DNA from: an uncultured Prevotella sp. | GTDB taxonomy: Bacteria; Bacteroidota; Bacteroidia; Bacteroidales; Bacteroidaceae | Assembly: GCA_900553465.1 (NCBI GenBank) | Contig: USDT01000003.1 | Coordinates: forward strand, 65,534 to 129,533 | Length of the DNA: 64,000 bases | Direction: 5' to 3' | Part shown: positions 33,223 to 42,453 of the stretch, piece after piece | Position numbering within the stretch: position 1 is the stretch's first letter | Layout of the letters: every line of letters begins with the position of its first letter | Program-made: the position numbers and the translations under genes | Notes under the pieces: generated by a model | The model's database searches: none | Told to the model about the DNA's origin: nothing | What the model saw: only the letters and a program-made list of their open reading frames with translations

Positions 33223-35067
33223 ATGAAAAAACTCAGAATCTTAGCAGCTTCTCTCGTGTTGTCCGCCTCTGCCTGTGCACTGGCCGGCGACACCTACACC
33301 AATCCTGTCATAAACACGAGTCTGCCCGACCCGACGGTGATACGCGCCGACGACGGCTATTTCTATCTTTACGCTACGGAGGACATACGCAATCTGCCGA
33401 TATACCGTTCGCGCGATCTTATCGACTGGCAGTTTGTGGGCACGGCGTTCACCAAGGAAACCCGTCCGCAGTGGAACAAGAAAGGCGGCATATGGGCGCC
33501 CGACATCAACAAAATAGGCGACAAATACGTGCTCTACTACTCTAAGTCGGAGTGGGGCGGCGAATGGACGTGCGGCATAGGCGTGGCTACTGCCGACCGT
33601 CCGGAGGGCCCGTTCATCGACCACGGTCCGCTCTTCATAAGCAAGGAGATTGGCGTGCAGAACAGCATTGACCAGTTCTACATCGAGGACAACGGCCATA
33701 AATATCTGTTCTGGGGCTCGTTCCGCGGCATATACGGCATAGAACTGTCTGACGACGGACTGTCTGTGAAACCCGGAGCGGAGAAAAAACAGATATCGGG
33801 AACATTCATGGAGGGCACCTACATACACAAGCGCGGCAAGTACTATTACCTGTTCGGTTCGGCAGGATCGTGCTGCGAAGGCGCCAAGAGCACCTATCGC
33901 GTGACATACGGACGCTCCGAAAACCTCTTCGGACCGTATGTTGACAAGAAAGGACAGCGCCTGCTCGACAACCACTACGAGGTGATGGTACACGGCGACG
34001 ACACGTTTGTCGGCACAGGTCATAATGCTGAGTTCATAACCGACGACTACGGTCAGGACTGGATGCTCTATCATGGCTACAAGAAAGCCGAGGCTGACGA
34101 CGGCCGCGTGGTGTTCCTCAGCCGCGTCGATTGGAAGGACGGCTGGCCCGAGGTGGCTGGTGATGCGCCTGCCAAGGAGTGTGAGAAGCCATACTTCGGA
34201 CAGATACATCTGGCCGATCCGACCATATTCAGCGACAACGGAACATACTATCTGTACGGCACCTCGCCCGTTTCCGACAACGGATTCTGGGTATATACTT
34301 CCAAGGACCTGCAGCACTGGAGCGGTCCGGCAGGCGCAGTTGACGGCTATGCACTGTGGGGCAACACCTACGGCACAAAGGGATTCTGGGCTCCTCAGGT
34401 GTTCAAGCACAACGGACGTTACGCCATGGCCTACACTGCCAACGAACAGATAGCCATCGCCTGGGCCGACAGTCCGCTCGGACCGTTCGTTCAGGACGAG
34501 CCGGCCATGATACCGGCGAAGACCAAGGAGATTGATCCGTTCGTGTTCCGCGACGACGATGGCAAGATATACATGTATCATGTGCGCCTTATCGACGGCA
34601 ACCGTATCTACGTGGCCGAGATGAACGACGACATGCGTTCGCTCAAGGAGGAGACCGCCCGCGAGTGTATCTCGGTGAACGAGGACGGATGGGAGAACAC
34701 CGCCAAGAGCAAGTGGGGCGTGAGCGAAGGCCCAACGGTGGTGAAACTCGACGGCACATACTACATGTTCTACTCATGCAACGACTTCCGTAACATCGAC
34801 TACGCCATGGGTTACGCCACGGCAAAGTCGCCGCTCGGACCGTGGAAGAAGCACAAGAAGCCCATCGTGTCGCGTCAGCTCACAGGTGAGAACGGCACGG
34901 GCCACGGCGATCTGTTCCGCGATGCCGACGGCCGCTGGATGTACGTGCTGCATACTCATAACAGCAACTCGCAGGTGAGCCCGCGCCGCACGGCCATAGT
35001 GGAGCTCACGAAGAAGGGTAAGAAGTTTGAGATGGTGCCGGGCTCGCTGAGATACATAGAGCGTTGA
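33223..35067 (+). CDS. Secreted enzyme with two GH43-type domains
   Basis: Start MKKLRILAASLVLSASACAL is chosen for its signal peptide; a longer frame exists with no signal. Two five-bladed propeller domains are visible: the first opens NTSLPDPTVIRADDGYFYLY with WAPDINK, the second opens IHLADPTIFSDNGTYYLYGT with FWAPQVFK. Each opens with the catalytic Asp typical of GH43 (beta-xylosidase, arabinofuranosidase, arabinanase). Substrate specificity cannot be told. About 615 residues, in an operon with the gene before it and closed by a terminator. Confidence 0.85.
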   Translation: MKKLRILAASLVLSASACALAGDTYTNPVINTSLPDPTVIRADDGYFYLYATEDIRNLPIYRSRDLIDWQFVGTAFTKETRPQWNKKGGIWAPDINKIGDKYVLYYSKSEWGGEWTCGIGVATADRPEGPFIDHGPLFISKEIGVQNSIDQFYIEDNGHKYLFWGSFRGIYGIELSDDGLSVKPGAEKKQISGTFMEGTYIHKRGKYYYLFGSAGSCCEGAKSTYRVTYGRSENLFGPYVDKKGQRLLDNHYEVMVHGDDTFVGTGHNAEFITDDYGQDWMLYHGYKKAEADDGRVVFLSRVDWKDGWPEVAGDAPAKECEKPYFGQIHLADPTIFSDNGTYYLYGTSPVSDNGFWVYTSKDLQHWSGPAGAVDGYALWGNTYGTKGFWAPQVFKHNGRYAMAYTANEQIAIAWADSPLGPFVQDEPAMIPAKTKEIDPFVFRDDDGKIYMYHVRLIDGNRIYVAEMNDDMRSLKEETARECISVNEDGWENTAKSKWGVSEGPTVVKLDGTYYMFYSCNDFRNIDYAMGYATAKSPLGPWKKHKKPIVSRQLTGENGTGHGDLFRDADGRWMYVLHTHNSNSQVSPRRTAIVELTKKGKKFEMVPGSLRYIER

Positions 35068-35174
35068 GGCCTGACAGGTGCTTCCGGCAGAAGAGTGGAT
35101 GAATGCCCGTCGGTATATCTTCCAGTCGGACAAGAGCCGGTATAATGGCCCGCCATCAGAATATAGACAAATTG

Positions 35175-35219
35175 AGGGCGTCGTAGCGTATGGATATTCA
35201 CATCCTGCTACGACGCCCT
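35175..35219 (+). terminator. Terminator of the GH operon
   Basis: AGGGCGTCGTAGC and GCTACGACGCCCT form a 13-bp perfect stem with a 19-base loop, followed by TCTTG. Confidence 0.75.
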
Positions 35220-35349
35220 TCTTGTGTGCCTGCGCTTTCGTCCGCGTTCCGGAAACTGTGTGTAAAGACATACGGAACAGGCATCTGCTGCACTTACCGT
35301 GCCGAAGACGAAAAAGGGCATATCGGGGAATTTCTGCATAAATATGCAA

Positions 35350-35760
35350 AACGAAAAGTAAAAAATCTTGACAAAAATTTTTTGCAAAATAGAAAACGAA
35401 GTTTAGCGAAAACGCCTTTATCTAACTAAAGATTTTTTTCGGAGGCGTCGGAAAAATGCCATCGCAAAACGCTTCGCCGCTGACTGTTTTCCGGAATGGG
35501 CTTTTTGAGCCTGCGAAACAGACTTTATTGATGCCCGAAATGAAGCATATCAGGGCATGAAATGATGCATATCAGGTGCTGATATGGGCTCTATCGCAGC
35601 ACCGTATGGACAATGTGATTTCGCAAAATCTTGTAAACAGCTGACTGACAAACATTTACGCAAAGTGCTCAAAACTCGCGTATTTGCGGTTGGGTGCACT
35701 TCTGTTCGCAAATATTCGATTCTCGTGAAGTTGACGATGAATAAATATACAGTCGTCGTT
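35350..35760. repeat. Divergent third copy of the intergenic repeat (tentative)
   Basis: It shares short blocks with the 510-bp repeats at 48.9 and 58.1 kb: a CTTGACA/TTTTTT/AAAAT-rich entry, an ATATCAG hairpin (CATATCAG-GTG-CTGATATG near 35562), and CGCGTATTTGCG near 35678. Overall similarity is low. Confidence 0.4.
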
Positions 35761-35862
35761 ATGCTTTTGCATATTTATGCATGCCGTGTCATGTCGGCGA
35801 GTCTGTGCGGCGGTAGGTGTGGCACAGGGTGAAGGCGGCGGTGCTGGCACCGCCTGCCGACG

Positions 35863-38403
35863 TTACAACTTGTGGCTCCACGTCCGTCTGCCGTCGCCCA
35901 GTTTCAGCTTGCCGGTGTTGATGACACGCTGTCCTACGGTGAGTTTTCTCAGATTCAGACTTCCTTTCAGTACTTCAATGCTGACATTGCTGTCGCTCAC
36001 TTCGCACACTCCCCACGCGTATCCGTTGCTCCAGAAGTATCTGCCCGGACGGTCGGTTATCTGCATGCATCCGCTTGCGGCGGAATAATGGAAACCGCTT
36101 GAGGCGAGCACCGCAGCCCAGCTGGCCATGGAGCGTGCGTAGTGGTGGCCGCACTCTGCCTCGCTGAACGGATTGCGGCGTGCTCCGTCGTGGCGGTCGC
36201 GTATGGCTTTGATGCAGGTGAGTGCCTCGTCTTCCATGCCTTCGTACATCATTTCGACGGCGGCACAATACTCAAATCCGGTCATCACCTCGGCGAAATA
36301 GGGGAACGGCACCTTCAGTCTGCCCTTGGGCCATGAGGCCATGAGCAGTCCGGATTCGTGCCCCATGACGTAGGAACGCATGTTGTTGAAGTGGCGGCTG
36401 AAGTCGTCCACGTAGTTGTATTTCATGACGCTCTCCATCGTTGTGCGTATGTTTGTCGGGTTGGCCAGATAGCCCAGCCCGCAGATGTGGGCCATATATT
36501 GCCCTACAAGCTGGTCGACCAGACAGCCTTTTCCCAGCTGGTAGGGCGGAATGCGCGACTCGTCGTCCATATTGATGAACTCAAATGTGGCTGGATCGGT
36601 TATCTTATGTTCATAATATTCGCCGTTGAAAAGATTGGCGTCCATCCATTCGGAACCCTGTGCGAACAGTTGCCGGCACTTTTTCTCAAACGTGCGGTCC
36701 TTCATGTCTGCTGCCATCTCTTCGGCGGCACGCAGCGCTCCCAGATACCAGAAGCCCATCTGCGGATTCGGTCCGAAGTAGTTTACGTCCATCGTATTGT
36801 GCTGCGAACCTTCCATCACGCCGTCCTGATTGCCGTCCCATCCGCCTTTCACCCATGCGTAGGACATAACTTTCTTTATCTGTTCCCAGTTGTCGGCGAG
36901 AAACTGATTGTCGCCGGACAGTTGCCAGTCGCGGTAGAACTTCATGATACATCCCATCTGGCCGTCAGCTGCAGCCGCATTGCCTTTGGCAGCATCTGAA
37001 AGTGGCAGGGCGGCGCGGAAGTTCATGAGTCCGTCATCGCGTGTGGCGTAGTTGAATTCTACGTCGCGCATGGTGCGCGCCAGGTCGCCGAAAAGAAATG
37101 ATGTGGCCATCTCGTAGTTCCATACATGAGTACACGAACCCATGCACGAGCCGTAGCGGTCCATCACACCTTCCCATCCCATGAGATGACCGCTTGGCAG
37201 CCGGAATACGGTCTGCGAGCGGAGTGTGGCCAGATTGAACAGGGCTGCCTCTTTGATGACGTCGGGTAGGCTGCTGCTCAGGAAACTGTTGACAAACAGC
37301 AGGGTGCTCTTCTCCAGCTCAGGAATGCGCGGCACTATGGAGCAGGCGGCCTGCCAGGCGTCCGGATATTGCGTGCAGTAGTAATTGCCCACAACAGTTT
37401 CCGACCATGCCTTGCGGTTGGGGAAACTCCATGTGAGGAAGAACGAATAGGTGGCGGTCTGTCCCGGTGCTATGGTCTTCATGACGGCCAGCGACGCCAT
37501 AGGGTCGTCGTCGGCCTGTACGTCGCATTCCGTAAGCATGCCGTCGGCACTGAAGTCGTCCCAGAAGTTCAGTATGGCGTTGTTCCAGTCGTCGGGCACG
37601 GACGACGTCCTGTAGGAAACCTTTCCTGACGACTGTGTGGTGAGAGCCATCGTTCCGTAGGCAGGATCGTCTTGTTGCACTCCCTCCGAGTGGAAATATA
37701 TGCCTTTCAGTCCGTCGGCATCCTTGTATGTGTTCTTGTTTTTCTTGGCGCCAAGCGGCACATAATCGCCTTTCCAGTTGAAGGTGTATTTGCTTCCGTC
37801 CTTGCCTATGAAGTTGCGGATGGATCCGCACACTGCCACTTCTAGCGGAGCGTCAGTTAGGTTGGTGACCTCATAGCTCAAAACGGCGACCGGCAGACCG
37901 CTGTTGTCAGCATCGCCGGGAATGAGCGGATTGAATCCTTTGACGGTGACTCTTACCGGAAGGGCCTTGTCCGCCAGACGTACCTGCCCGAACGGATAGG
38001 CTGCGTCGAACGAGGCTTCGGAGAAACGAGGGAATCCGTGATGGTTTACGGGTCGTCCTTCGTAGTGGAGATATTCATGGTCGTAGAGCGGACCGCTCAG
38101 AAGTGTGGTCTGCGCCTGCTTCCCCGTTTCCTTAGTATATATGGCGAAGAAGGGCGCGTTGTTGCCCGGAGTCACGGTGCTGTATTGTTTTGCCGGAACA
38201 TTCATTATCTCCCAGTCGCGCAGTTCGCCGCGTCCGCCCAGCGATACTGTTCCTGTACCGATGCCTCCCAGGGGCAGGGCGATGTGATAGAGATGGTTCT
38301 GGTCGTAGTGTTTCAGTACCGGCCATTCGGCAGGACTCCATTCTTCGGCCTGTACGGACAGTGCCAGTAACAGACAGATGGCATGAACAAAAAGTCTTTT
38401 CAT
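35863..38403 (-). CDS. GH116-family glycoside hydrolase (DUF608-type), secreted
   Basis: A signal peptide (CLLLALSVQAEEWSPAE) is followed by an N-terminal beta-sandwich with ALPLGGIGTGTVSLGGRGEL and an (alpha/alpha)6 barrel. Catalytic candidates are the Glu in THVWNYEMATSFLFGDL and the Asp/Glu region in DGNQDGVMEGSQHNTMDVNY with GPNPQMGFWYLGALRAAEEM. The 846-residue size suits GH116 beta-glucosidase/xylosidase/glucosylceramidase. It likely removes beta-linked sugars outside the cytoplasm. It is transcribed leftward toward the GH43 operon end. Confidence 0.82.
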   Translation of the reverse strand: MKRLFVHAICLLLALSVQAEEWSPAEWPVLKHYDQNHLYHIALPLGGIGTGTVSLGGRGELRDWEIMNVPAKQYSTVTPGNNAPFFAIYTKETGKQAQTTLLSGPLYDHEYLHYEGRPVNHHGFPRFSEASFDAAYPFGQVRLADKALPVRVTVKGFNPLIPGDADNSGLPVAVLSYEVTNLTDAPLEVAVCGSIRNFIGKDGSKYTFNWKGDYVPLGAKKNKNTYKDADGLKGIYFHSEGVQQDDPAYGTMALTTQSSGKVSYRTSSVPDDWNNAILNFWDDFSADGMLTECDVQADDDPMASLAVMKTIAPGQTATYSFFLTWSFPNRKAWSETVVGNYYCTQYPDAWQAACSIVPRIPELEKSTLLFVNSFLSSSLPDVIKEAALFNLATLRSQTVFRLPSGHLMGWEGVMDRYGSCMGSCTHVWNYEMATSFLFGDLARTMRDVEFNYATRDDGLMNFRAALPLSDAAKGNAAAADGQMGCIMKFYRDWQLSGDNQFLADNWEQIKKVMSYAWVKGGWDGNQDGVMEGSQHNTMDVNYFGPNPQMGFWYLGALRAAEEMAADMKDRTFEKKCRQLFAQGSEWMDANLFNGEYYEHKITDPATFEFINMDDESRIPPYQLGKGCLVDQLVGQYMAHICGLGYLANPTNIRTTMESVMKYNYVDDFSRHFNNMRSYVMGHESGLLMASWPKGRLKVPFPYFAEVMTGFEYCAAVEMMYEGMEDEALTCIKAIRDRHDGARRNPFSEAECGHHYARSMASWAAVLASSGFHYSAASGCMQITDRPGRYFWSNGYAWGVCEVSDSNVSIEVLKGSLNLRKLTVGQRVINTGKLKLGDGRRTWSHKL

Positions 38404-38779
38404 ATATTTATCTCCTTGGTCTTAACGTGAAAATGATGTTAGAAATAATATATCTTTATGGTTATCTGGATTATAACGGTAAACGCGTATTGTCTTCAGT
38501 GGCGTGGGAAAGAGATGTGACTGTGGCGCCACTGTACGTTGAATCCAAAGTTACGGAGATTTATTGTATTGTGGATGTTATTTGTCTGAAATTTTTGTTA
38601 CGGATGAAAATTATATGTATGACGGTGTGGTGGCCGGACAGTGTGGGGCGTACAGAACGAAGATGGGGCTGAGCATGTTGTTGTATGTGTGGTGTTATGA
38701 GGTTGAGGATTCTTGAGATATCGGACGCAGAGCGGATAAGCGGCAGGGCGGAAGAGTGTGGCTTGCTGAAGATAAAAAT
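38404..38779. other. Intergenic stretch upstream of GH116, no gene seen
   Basis: About 375 bases. A minus-strand TAACTTTG near 38546 could be a -7 box for GH116, with no good -33 match. Nothing else is recognised. Confidence 0.5.
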
Positions 38780-38827
38780 AAAAGAACCGTGCCATACTCA
38801 TTGTGAGAGTTTTGGCACGGTTCTTTT
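38780..38827. terminator. Bidirectional terminator
   Basis: AAAAGAACCGTGCCA and TGGCACGGTTCTTTT form a 15-bp perfect stem; T runs on the minus strand close the GH43 transcript that ends at 38912. Confidence 0.85.
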
Positions 38828-38911
38828 TATTGTTGTCGGAGCCAGCCTGTTTTTATGTCAGGTGGGTTCCTGTGGTTTTCCCGTATGTATTGTCTTTTAC
38901 GCCTTATGTTC

Positions 38912-39901
38912 TTATTTCTTCGGCGCTTTCACGGCTTTCACACCCTCGAAAGTCATCTTCACCGGTTTGATGTATCCGTTTTCATCGAAGTACATGCGGT
39001 CGATACATGTCACACGGCTGTCGCGTCCTTTCTCGGTGAGCGGGCGGCGGTGATATACAATGTAGTATTCGTCCTTGCCCGGAACCTGTATTACGGAGTG
39101 ATGTCCTGCGCCTGTTGCCACTTCGGGATCCTGCTGCAGAATCTTGCCCACGCGCTTGAACGGACCGAAAGGTGAGTCAGCGATGGCATAAGCCACACTG
39201 TAGTCGGGACCGCCCCATCCGCCTTCAGACCACATGAAGTAGTATTTGCCTTTGCGTTTGAGCATGAACGGACCTTCAACGTAGTTTTCCGGGGTCACCT
39301 CTTTATATGTTGTTCCGTCCTCGAATGGCACTACGCTGAGCAGGTCGGACGACAAGCGCACCATGTTGCAGTGGCCCCATCCGCCGTAATACATATAATA
39401 TTGTCCGTCGTCATCGCGGAATACGAACTGGTCGATAGGCTGTGCACCGTTTATTATCTGGCCGATGAGCGGTTTGCCCAGTGCGTCCTTGTACGGTCCT
39501 TCTGGTTTGTCGGATGTTGCGACACCGATGCCTCCGAGTTCGTTGTTGTTCTGGATGTCGTTGGCTCCGAAGAAAAGATAGTATTTGTCGTTGGCATGTA
39601 TGATGGCCGGCGCCCACATTGCGCGGCGTGCCCAGCTTACGTTCTTCTTCTCGAGTACACGCGGATGCTTGGTCCAGTTCACAAGGTCTTTGGATGAGAA
39701 TGCGTCCATGAATATCTGATCATCGTATGCAGCGGAATAGGTAGGGAAAATCCAGTATTCTCCATTGAGCACGGCGCCTTCGGGATCGGCATACCATCCT
39801 TGGAAAATAGGGTTGCCGCTGGTTTTAGTTTTCTTCGTTCCGGCCTGTCCGCTGGCGGCTATTGCGAGGATCATGGCGGAGGTAAGCAATAGTTTTCTCA
39901 T
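38912..39901 (-). CDS. Secreted GH43 glycoside hydrolase
   Basis: The 329-residue enzyme has a signal peptide (LLLTSAMILAIAASGQA) and one propeller: FQGWYADPEGAVLNGEYWIF with the N-terminal Asp, WAPAIIHANDKYYLFFG, and ENYVEGPFMLKRKGKYYFMW with the likely catalytic Glu. It belongs to GH43; the opening FQGWYADPEG is common in subfamilies acting on arabino- or xylo-oligosaccharides. A well-formed minus-strand promoter lies 45 bases upstream. Confidence 0.85.
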   Translation of the reverse strand: MRKLLLTSAMILAIAASGQAGTKKTKTSGNPIFQGWYADPEGAVLNGEYWIFPTYSAAYDDQIFMDAFSSKDLVNWTKHPRVLEKKNVSWARRAMWAPAIIHANDKYYLFFGANDIQNNNELGGIGVATSDKPEGPYKDALGKPLIGQIINGAQPIDQFVFRDDDGQYYMYYGGWGHCNMVRLSSDLLSVVPFEDGTTYKEVTPENYVEGPFMLKRKGKYYFMWSEGGWGGPDYSVAYAIADSPFGPFKRVGKILQQDPEVATGAGHHSVIQVPGKDEYYIVYHRRPLTEKGRDSRVTCIDRMYFDENGYIKPVKMTFEGVKAVKAPKK

Positions 39902-39946
39902 TGTTTTGATTTGTTGTTTTTGTTATGGTTATGTTTTTCTTGGGGA

Positions 39947-39978
39947 CAAATGTATTAAAAAAAAGTATATTTTACAAA
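39947..39978 (-). promoter_or_regulatory. GH43 promoter (TTTG, 20 bp, TACATTTG)
   Basis: On the minus strand TTTG (39978-39975), a 20-bp spacer and TACATTTG (39954-39947) match the Bacteroidetes sigma consensus. Confidence 0.6.
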
Positions 39979-40106
39979 TATTGTGTCATGTTTTGCAGCG
40001 GTTGGGTTATCATATTTTCACTGCCCGAAAATTAACGTAAAAAAAAGAATTCAGATTTTAACGAGAGTTAAAAAAATAACAGAAGAAGGATTTAATTGTG
40101 AATTTA

Positions 40107-40138
40107 TTTGATAGCTCAATTTAAAAGTTTTAACTTTG
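40107..40138 (+). promoter_or_regulatory. Promoter of the tat-oxidoreductase operon (TTTG, 20 bp, TAACTTTG)
   Basis: TTTG at 40107-40110, 20-bp spacer, TAACTTTG at 40131-40138. The start of transcription would fall near 40145, about 58 bases before tatA. Confidence 0.65.
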
Positions 40139-40202
40139 AACATGCTTTTAAGAAAGCGTGAAAAACATAACTGATTAACTAACTAAAAGTGTAAATGCTA
40201 CT

Positions 40203-40421
40203 ATGATTATTTCTCAACTGTTATTTTTAGGTTCGATAGGCATGCCTGAGGTGCTGATTATAGCATTGATAGTATTGCTTCTCTTTGGCGGAAAGAAGAT
40301 ACCTGAACTCATGAAAGGTCTGGGTAAAGGCGTCAAAAGCTTTAAGGACGGAGTGAACGGAATTGAAAAAGATTTGAATGCAGACATCAACGCGTCTGCC
40401 GAAGATAAAAAGAAAGACTAA
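40203..40421 (+). CDS. tatA: Twin-arginine translocase TatA/TatE subunit
   Basis: The 72-residue protein has one N-terminal membrane helix ([20 protein letters not shown]), the [14 protein letters not shown] hinge and an amphipathic helix, then a polar tail: the TatA pattern. It forms the pore for folded proteins. tatC follows 18 bases later, and no TatB is visible, as in minimal TatAC systems. The next genes include a protein with a Tat signal. Confidence 0.92.
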   Translation: MIISQLLFLGSIGMPEVLIIALIVLLLFGGKKIPELMKGLGKGVKSFKDGVNGIEKDLNADINASAEDKKKD

Positions 40422-40439
40422 AAAACAGCGTATCCCATA

Positions 40440-41273
40440 ATGGCATTAAGAGCGGACATGACTTTTTGGGACCATCTTGAGGCTTTGCGCTGGACGTTGG
40501 TGAGGTCGTTTACGGCAATAGGAATATTCTTTGTCGCAGGTTTTGCATTTATTCCTTACATATTCGATCACGTAGTGATGGCGCCGAGCCGGGATGATTT
40601 CTTCCTTTACAGATTTCTTGCAAGGTTGGGTGAGGTGTTGCCACTTGTTCCCGGAGAGGTTATCAAACCATTTCATGTTGACATTATTAATATAAAATTG
40701 TCTTCGCAGTTTTTTCTGCACATTTCGCTCTCTTTGTGGCTTGCATTGCTCGTTGCATTTCCTTATCTGGTTTACGAAGTATGGAAATTTGTATGTCCTG
40801 CGTTGTATGACAATGAGCGTAAAGGCATCAAGTTTACGTTTCTATTCGGCACGATAATGTTCTATCTGGGATGTGTCATAGGATATACGGTGGTATTCCC
40901 GCTTACGCTCAGATTCCTTTACACATACGAGATAAGTTCGTTCATAACCAACCAGTTGTCGTTAGACTCGTACATGAACAATTTCCTGATGCTTATTTTC
41001 ATGATGGGTATTGTGTTCGAGTTGCCGTTGCTTGCCATGTTGATGTCAAAACTGGGATTCCTGAACAGAAGTTTCTTTTCTGAGTACAGACGACATGCGA
41101 TTGTCGCTATTATGTTTGTCGCAGCTGTGATAACACCGTCGTCTGACCCGTTCACACTTATGGCTGTGTTCATCCCTGTATACGTATTGTGGGAACTCAG
41201 CGCCTTCCTTGTGAAACCGGCTCCGGCTGAGGATGACATTGAGGAAGAATGTACCGAACTGAAAAATGAATAG
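40440..41273 (+). CDS. tatC: Twin-arginine translocase TatC
   Basis: The 277-residue protein has six predicted membrane segments and TatC hallmarks: MTFWDHLEALRWTLVRSFTA at the N-terminus and YLVYEVWKFVCPALYDNERK in the first periplasmic/cytoplasmic loop region. It recognises twin-arginine signals. The C-terminus is acidic. It lies 15 bases before an oxidoreductase gene, forming one operon with tatA and the keto-sugar genes. Confidence 0.95.
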   Translation: MALRADMTFWDHLEALRWTLVRSFTAIGIFFVAGFAFIPYIFDHVVMAPSRDDFFLYRFLARLGEVLPLVPGEVIKPFHVDIINIKLSSQFFLHISLSLWLALLVAFPYLVYEVWKFVCPALYDNERKGIKFTFLFGTIMFYLGCVIGYTVVFPLTLRFLYTYEISSFITNQLSLDSYMNNFLMLIFMMGIVFELPLLAMLMSKLGFLNRSFFSEYRRHAIVAIMFVAAVITPSSDPFTLMAVFIPVYVLWELSAFLVKPAPAEDDIEEECTELKNE

Positions 41274-41288
41274 CTAAACTAAATCATA

Positions 41289-42380
41289 ATGGAAAACTCT
41301 AAAATAAACGTTGGATTAATCGGATTTGGCAGGATGGGCAGCAAATACCTGCGTAAATTCAATGCAACAGGAAAATATCACTTTTCTTACATCTGTGATG
41401 TTGATCCGGAGGCACAGGCTATGGCACGTAAGCTATCGCCGGAATCAAAGGTGGTGGATAATGAGGATATGATATTCAATGACGACAACGTACAGTGTGT
41501 GATATTGTCGACATTGGCAAACATGCGCAAGGAACAGATTGAGAAAGCCGTAAAGCATGGCAAGCATGTGATATCGGAAAAGCCTATCGCGGATACTCCG
41601 GAAAGAGAGTGGGCGGCAGTGAACTGTGTGGAAGGTTCGAATGTGTTGTCGACTGTCAACCTCTATCTGCGCAATTCGTGGTATCACAACAAAATGAAAC
41701 AATATATCGACGAGGGAGAACTCGGCGAACTCGCTATAATACGTGTGTGCCATATGACACCGGGACTTGCGCCCGGCGAGGGACACGAATATGAAGGTCC
41801 TGCATTCCATGACTGCGGAATGCATTATGTGGACATAACAAGATGGTATGCCGGAGCGGAATACAAGACATGGAATGCACAGGGCGTAAGAATGTGGAAC
41901 TACAAGGATCCGTGGTGGGTGCAGTGTCATGGCACATTTACCAACGGTGTTGTGTTCGACATTACACAGGGATTTGTTTACGGACAATTGTCAAAGGATC
42001 AGACACACAATTCTTATGTCGACCTGATAGGAACAAAGGGCATCGTACGCATGCATCACGATTTCAAGACAGCGGTTGTGGAACTCCGTGGCGTGACAAA
42101 GACCGAGATAACCGAACTTCCTTATGGTGCAAAGAACATAGACGTTATGGGAGAACTCTTTGCTGAGAGTCTGGAGAAAGGACGTCTGAATCCTCAGCTT
42201 CCTACATTCCGTGATTCTGCAATAGCTTCAGAGTATGCATGGAAATTCTTTGAAGACACCAAGAATCATGAACTTCCGGCTATCGGAAATCTGGAAACAC
42301 TGGACGAGATACTTCAGCGCCGCAGAACCATCAAGAATGGATACGGACTGCTCGGACAGAACAAATGGGCGGACGATTGA
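41289..42380 (+). CDS. Cytoplasmic Gfo/Idh/MocA oxidoreductase
   Basis: The 363-residue protein has no signal peptide. It starts KINVGLIGFGRMGSKYLRKF (Rossmann GxGxxG), has ICDVD near 37 and SEKPIAD (EKP motif), and a C-terminal domain with AFHDCGMHYVDITRWY holding catalytic Asp/His candidates. It could reduce 3-keto sugars back inside the cell, closing the cycle begun by the exported enzyme; this role is inferred from context. Confidence 0.85.
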   Translation: MENSKINVGLIGFGRMGSKYLRKFNATGKYHFSYICDVDPEAQAMARKLSPESKVVDNEDMIFNDDNVQCVILSTLANMRKEQIEKAVKHGKHVISEKPIADTPEREWAAVNCVEGSNVLSTVNLYLRNSWYHNKMKQYIDEGELGELAIIRVCHMTPGLAPGEGHEYEGPAFHDCGMHYVDITRWYAGAEYKTWNAQGVRMWNYKDPWWVQCHGTFTNGVVFDITQGFVYGQLSKDQTHNSYVDLIGTKGIVRMHHDFKTAVVELRGVTKTEITELPYGAKNIDVMGELFAESLEKGRLNPQLPTFRDSAIASEYAWKFFEDTKNHELPAIGNLETLDEILQRRRTIKNGYGLLGQNKWADD

Positions 42381-42453
42381 AAAGACCGCCCTTAAGAAAA
42401 AGATTTTTATTTAATGCCAACCTAATATATAAACTCTTAAAAACAAAACAATC

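Noticed and set aside
33241..34581. Long minus-strand frame of 446 codons
   Set aside because: It is antisense to the GH43 gene, which has clear catalytic motifs; the frame is a by-product of GC-rich codon use.
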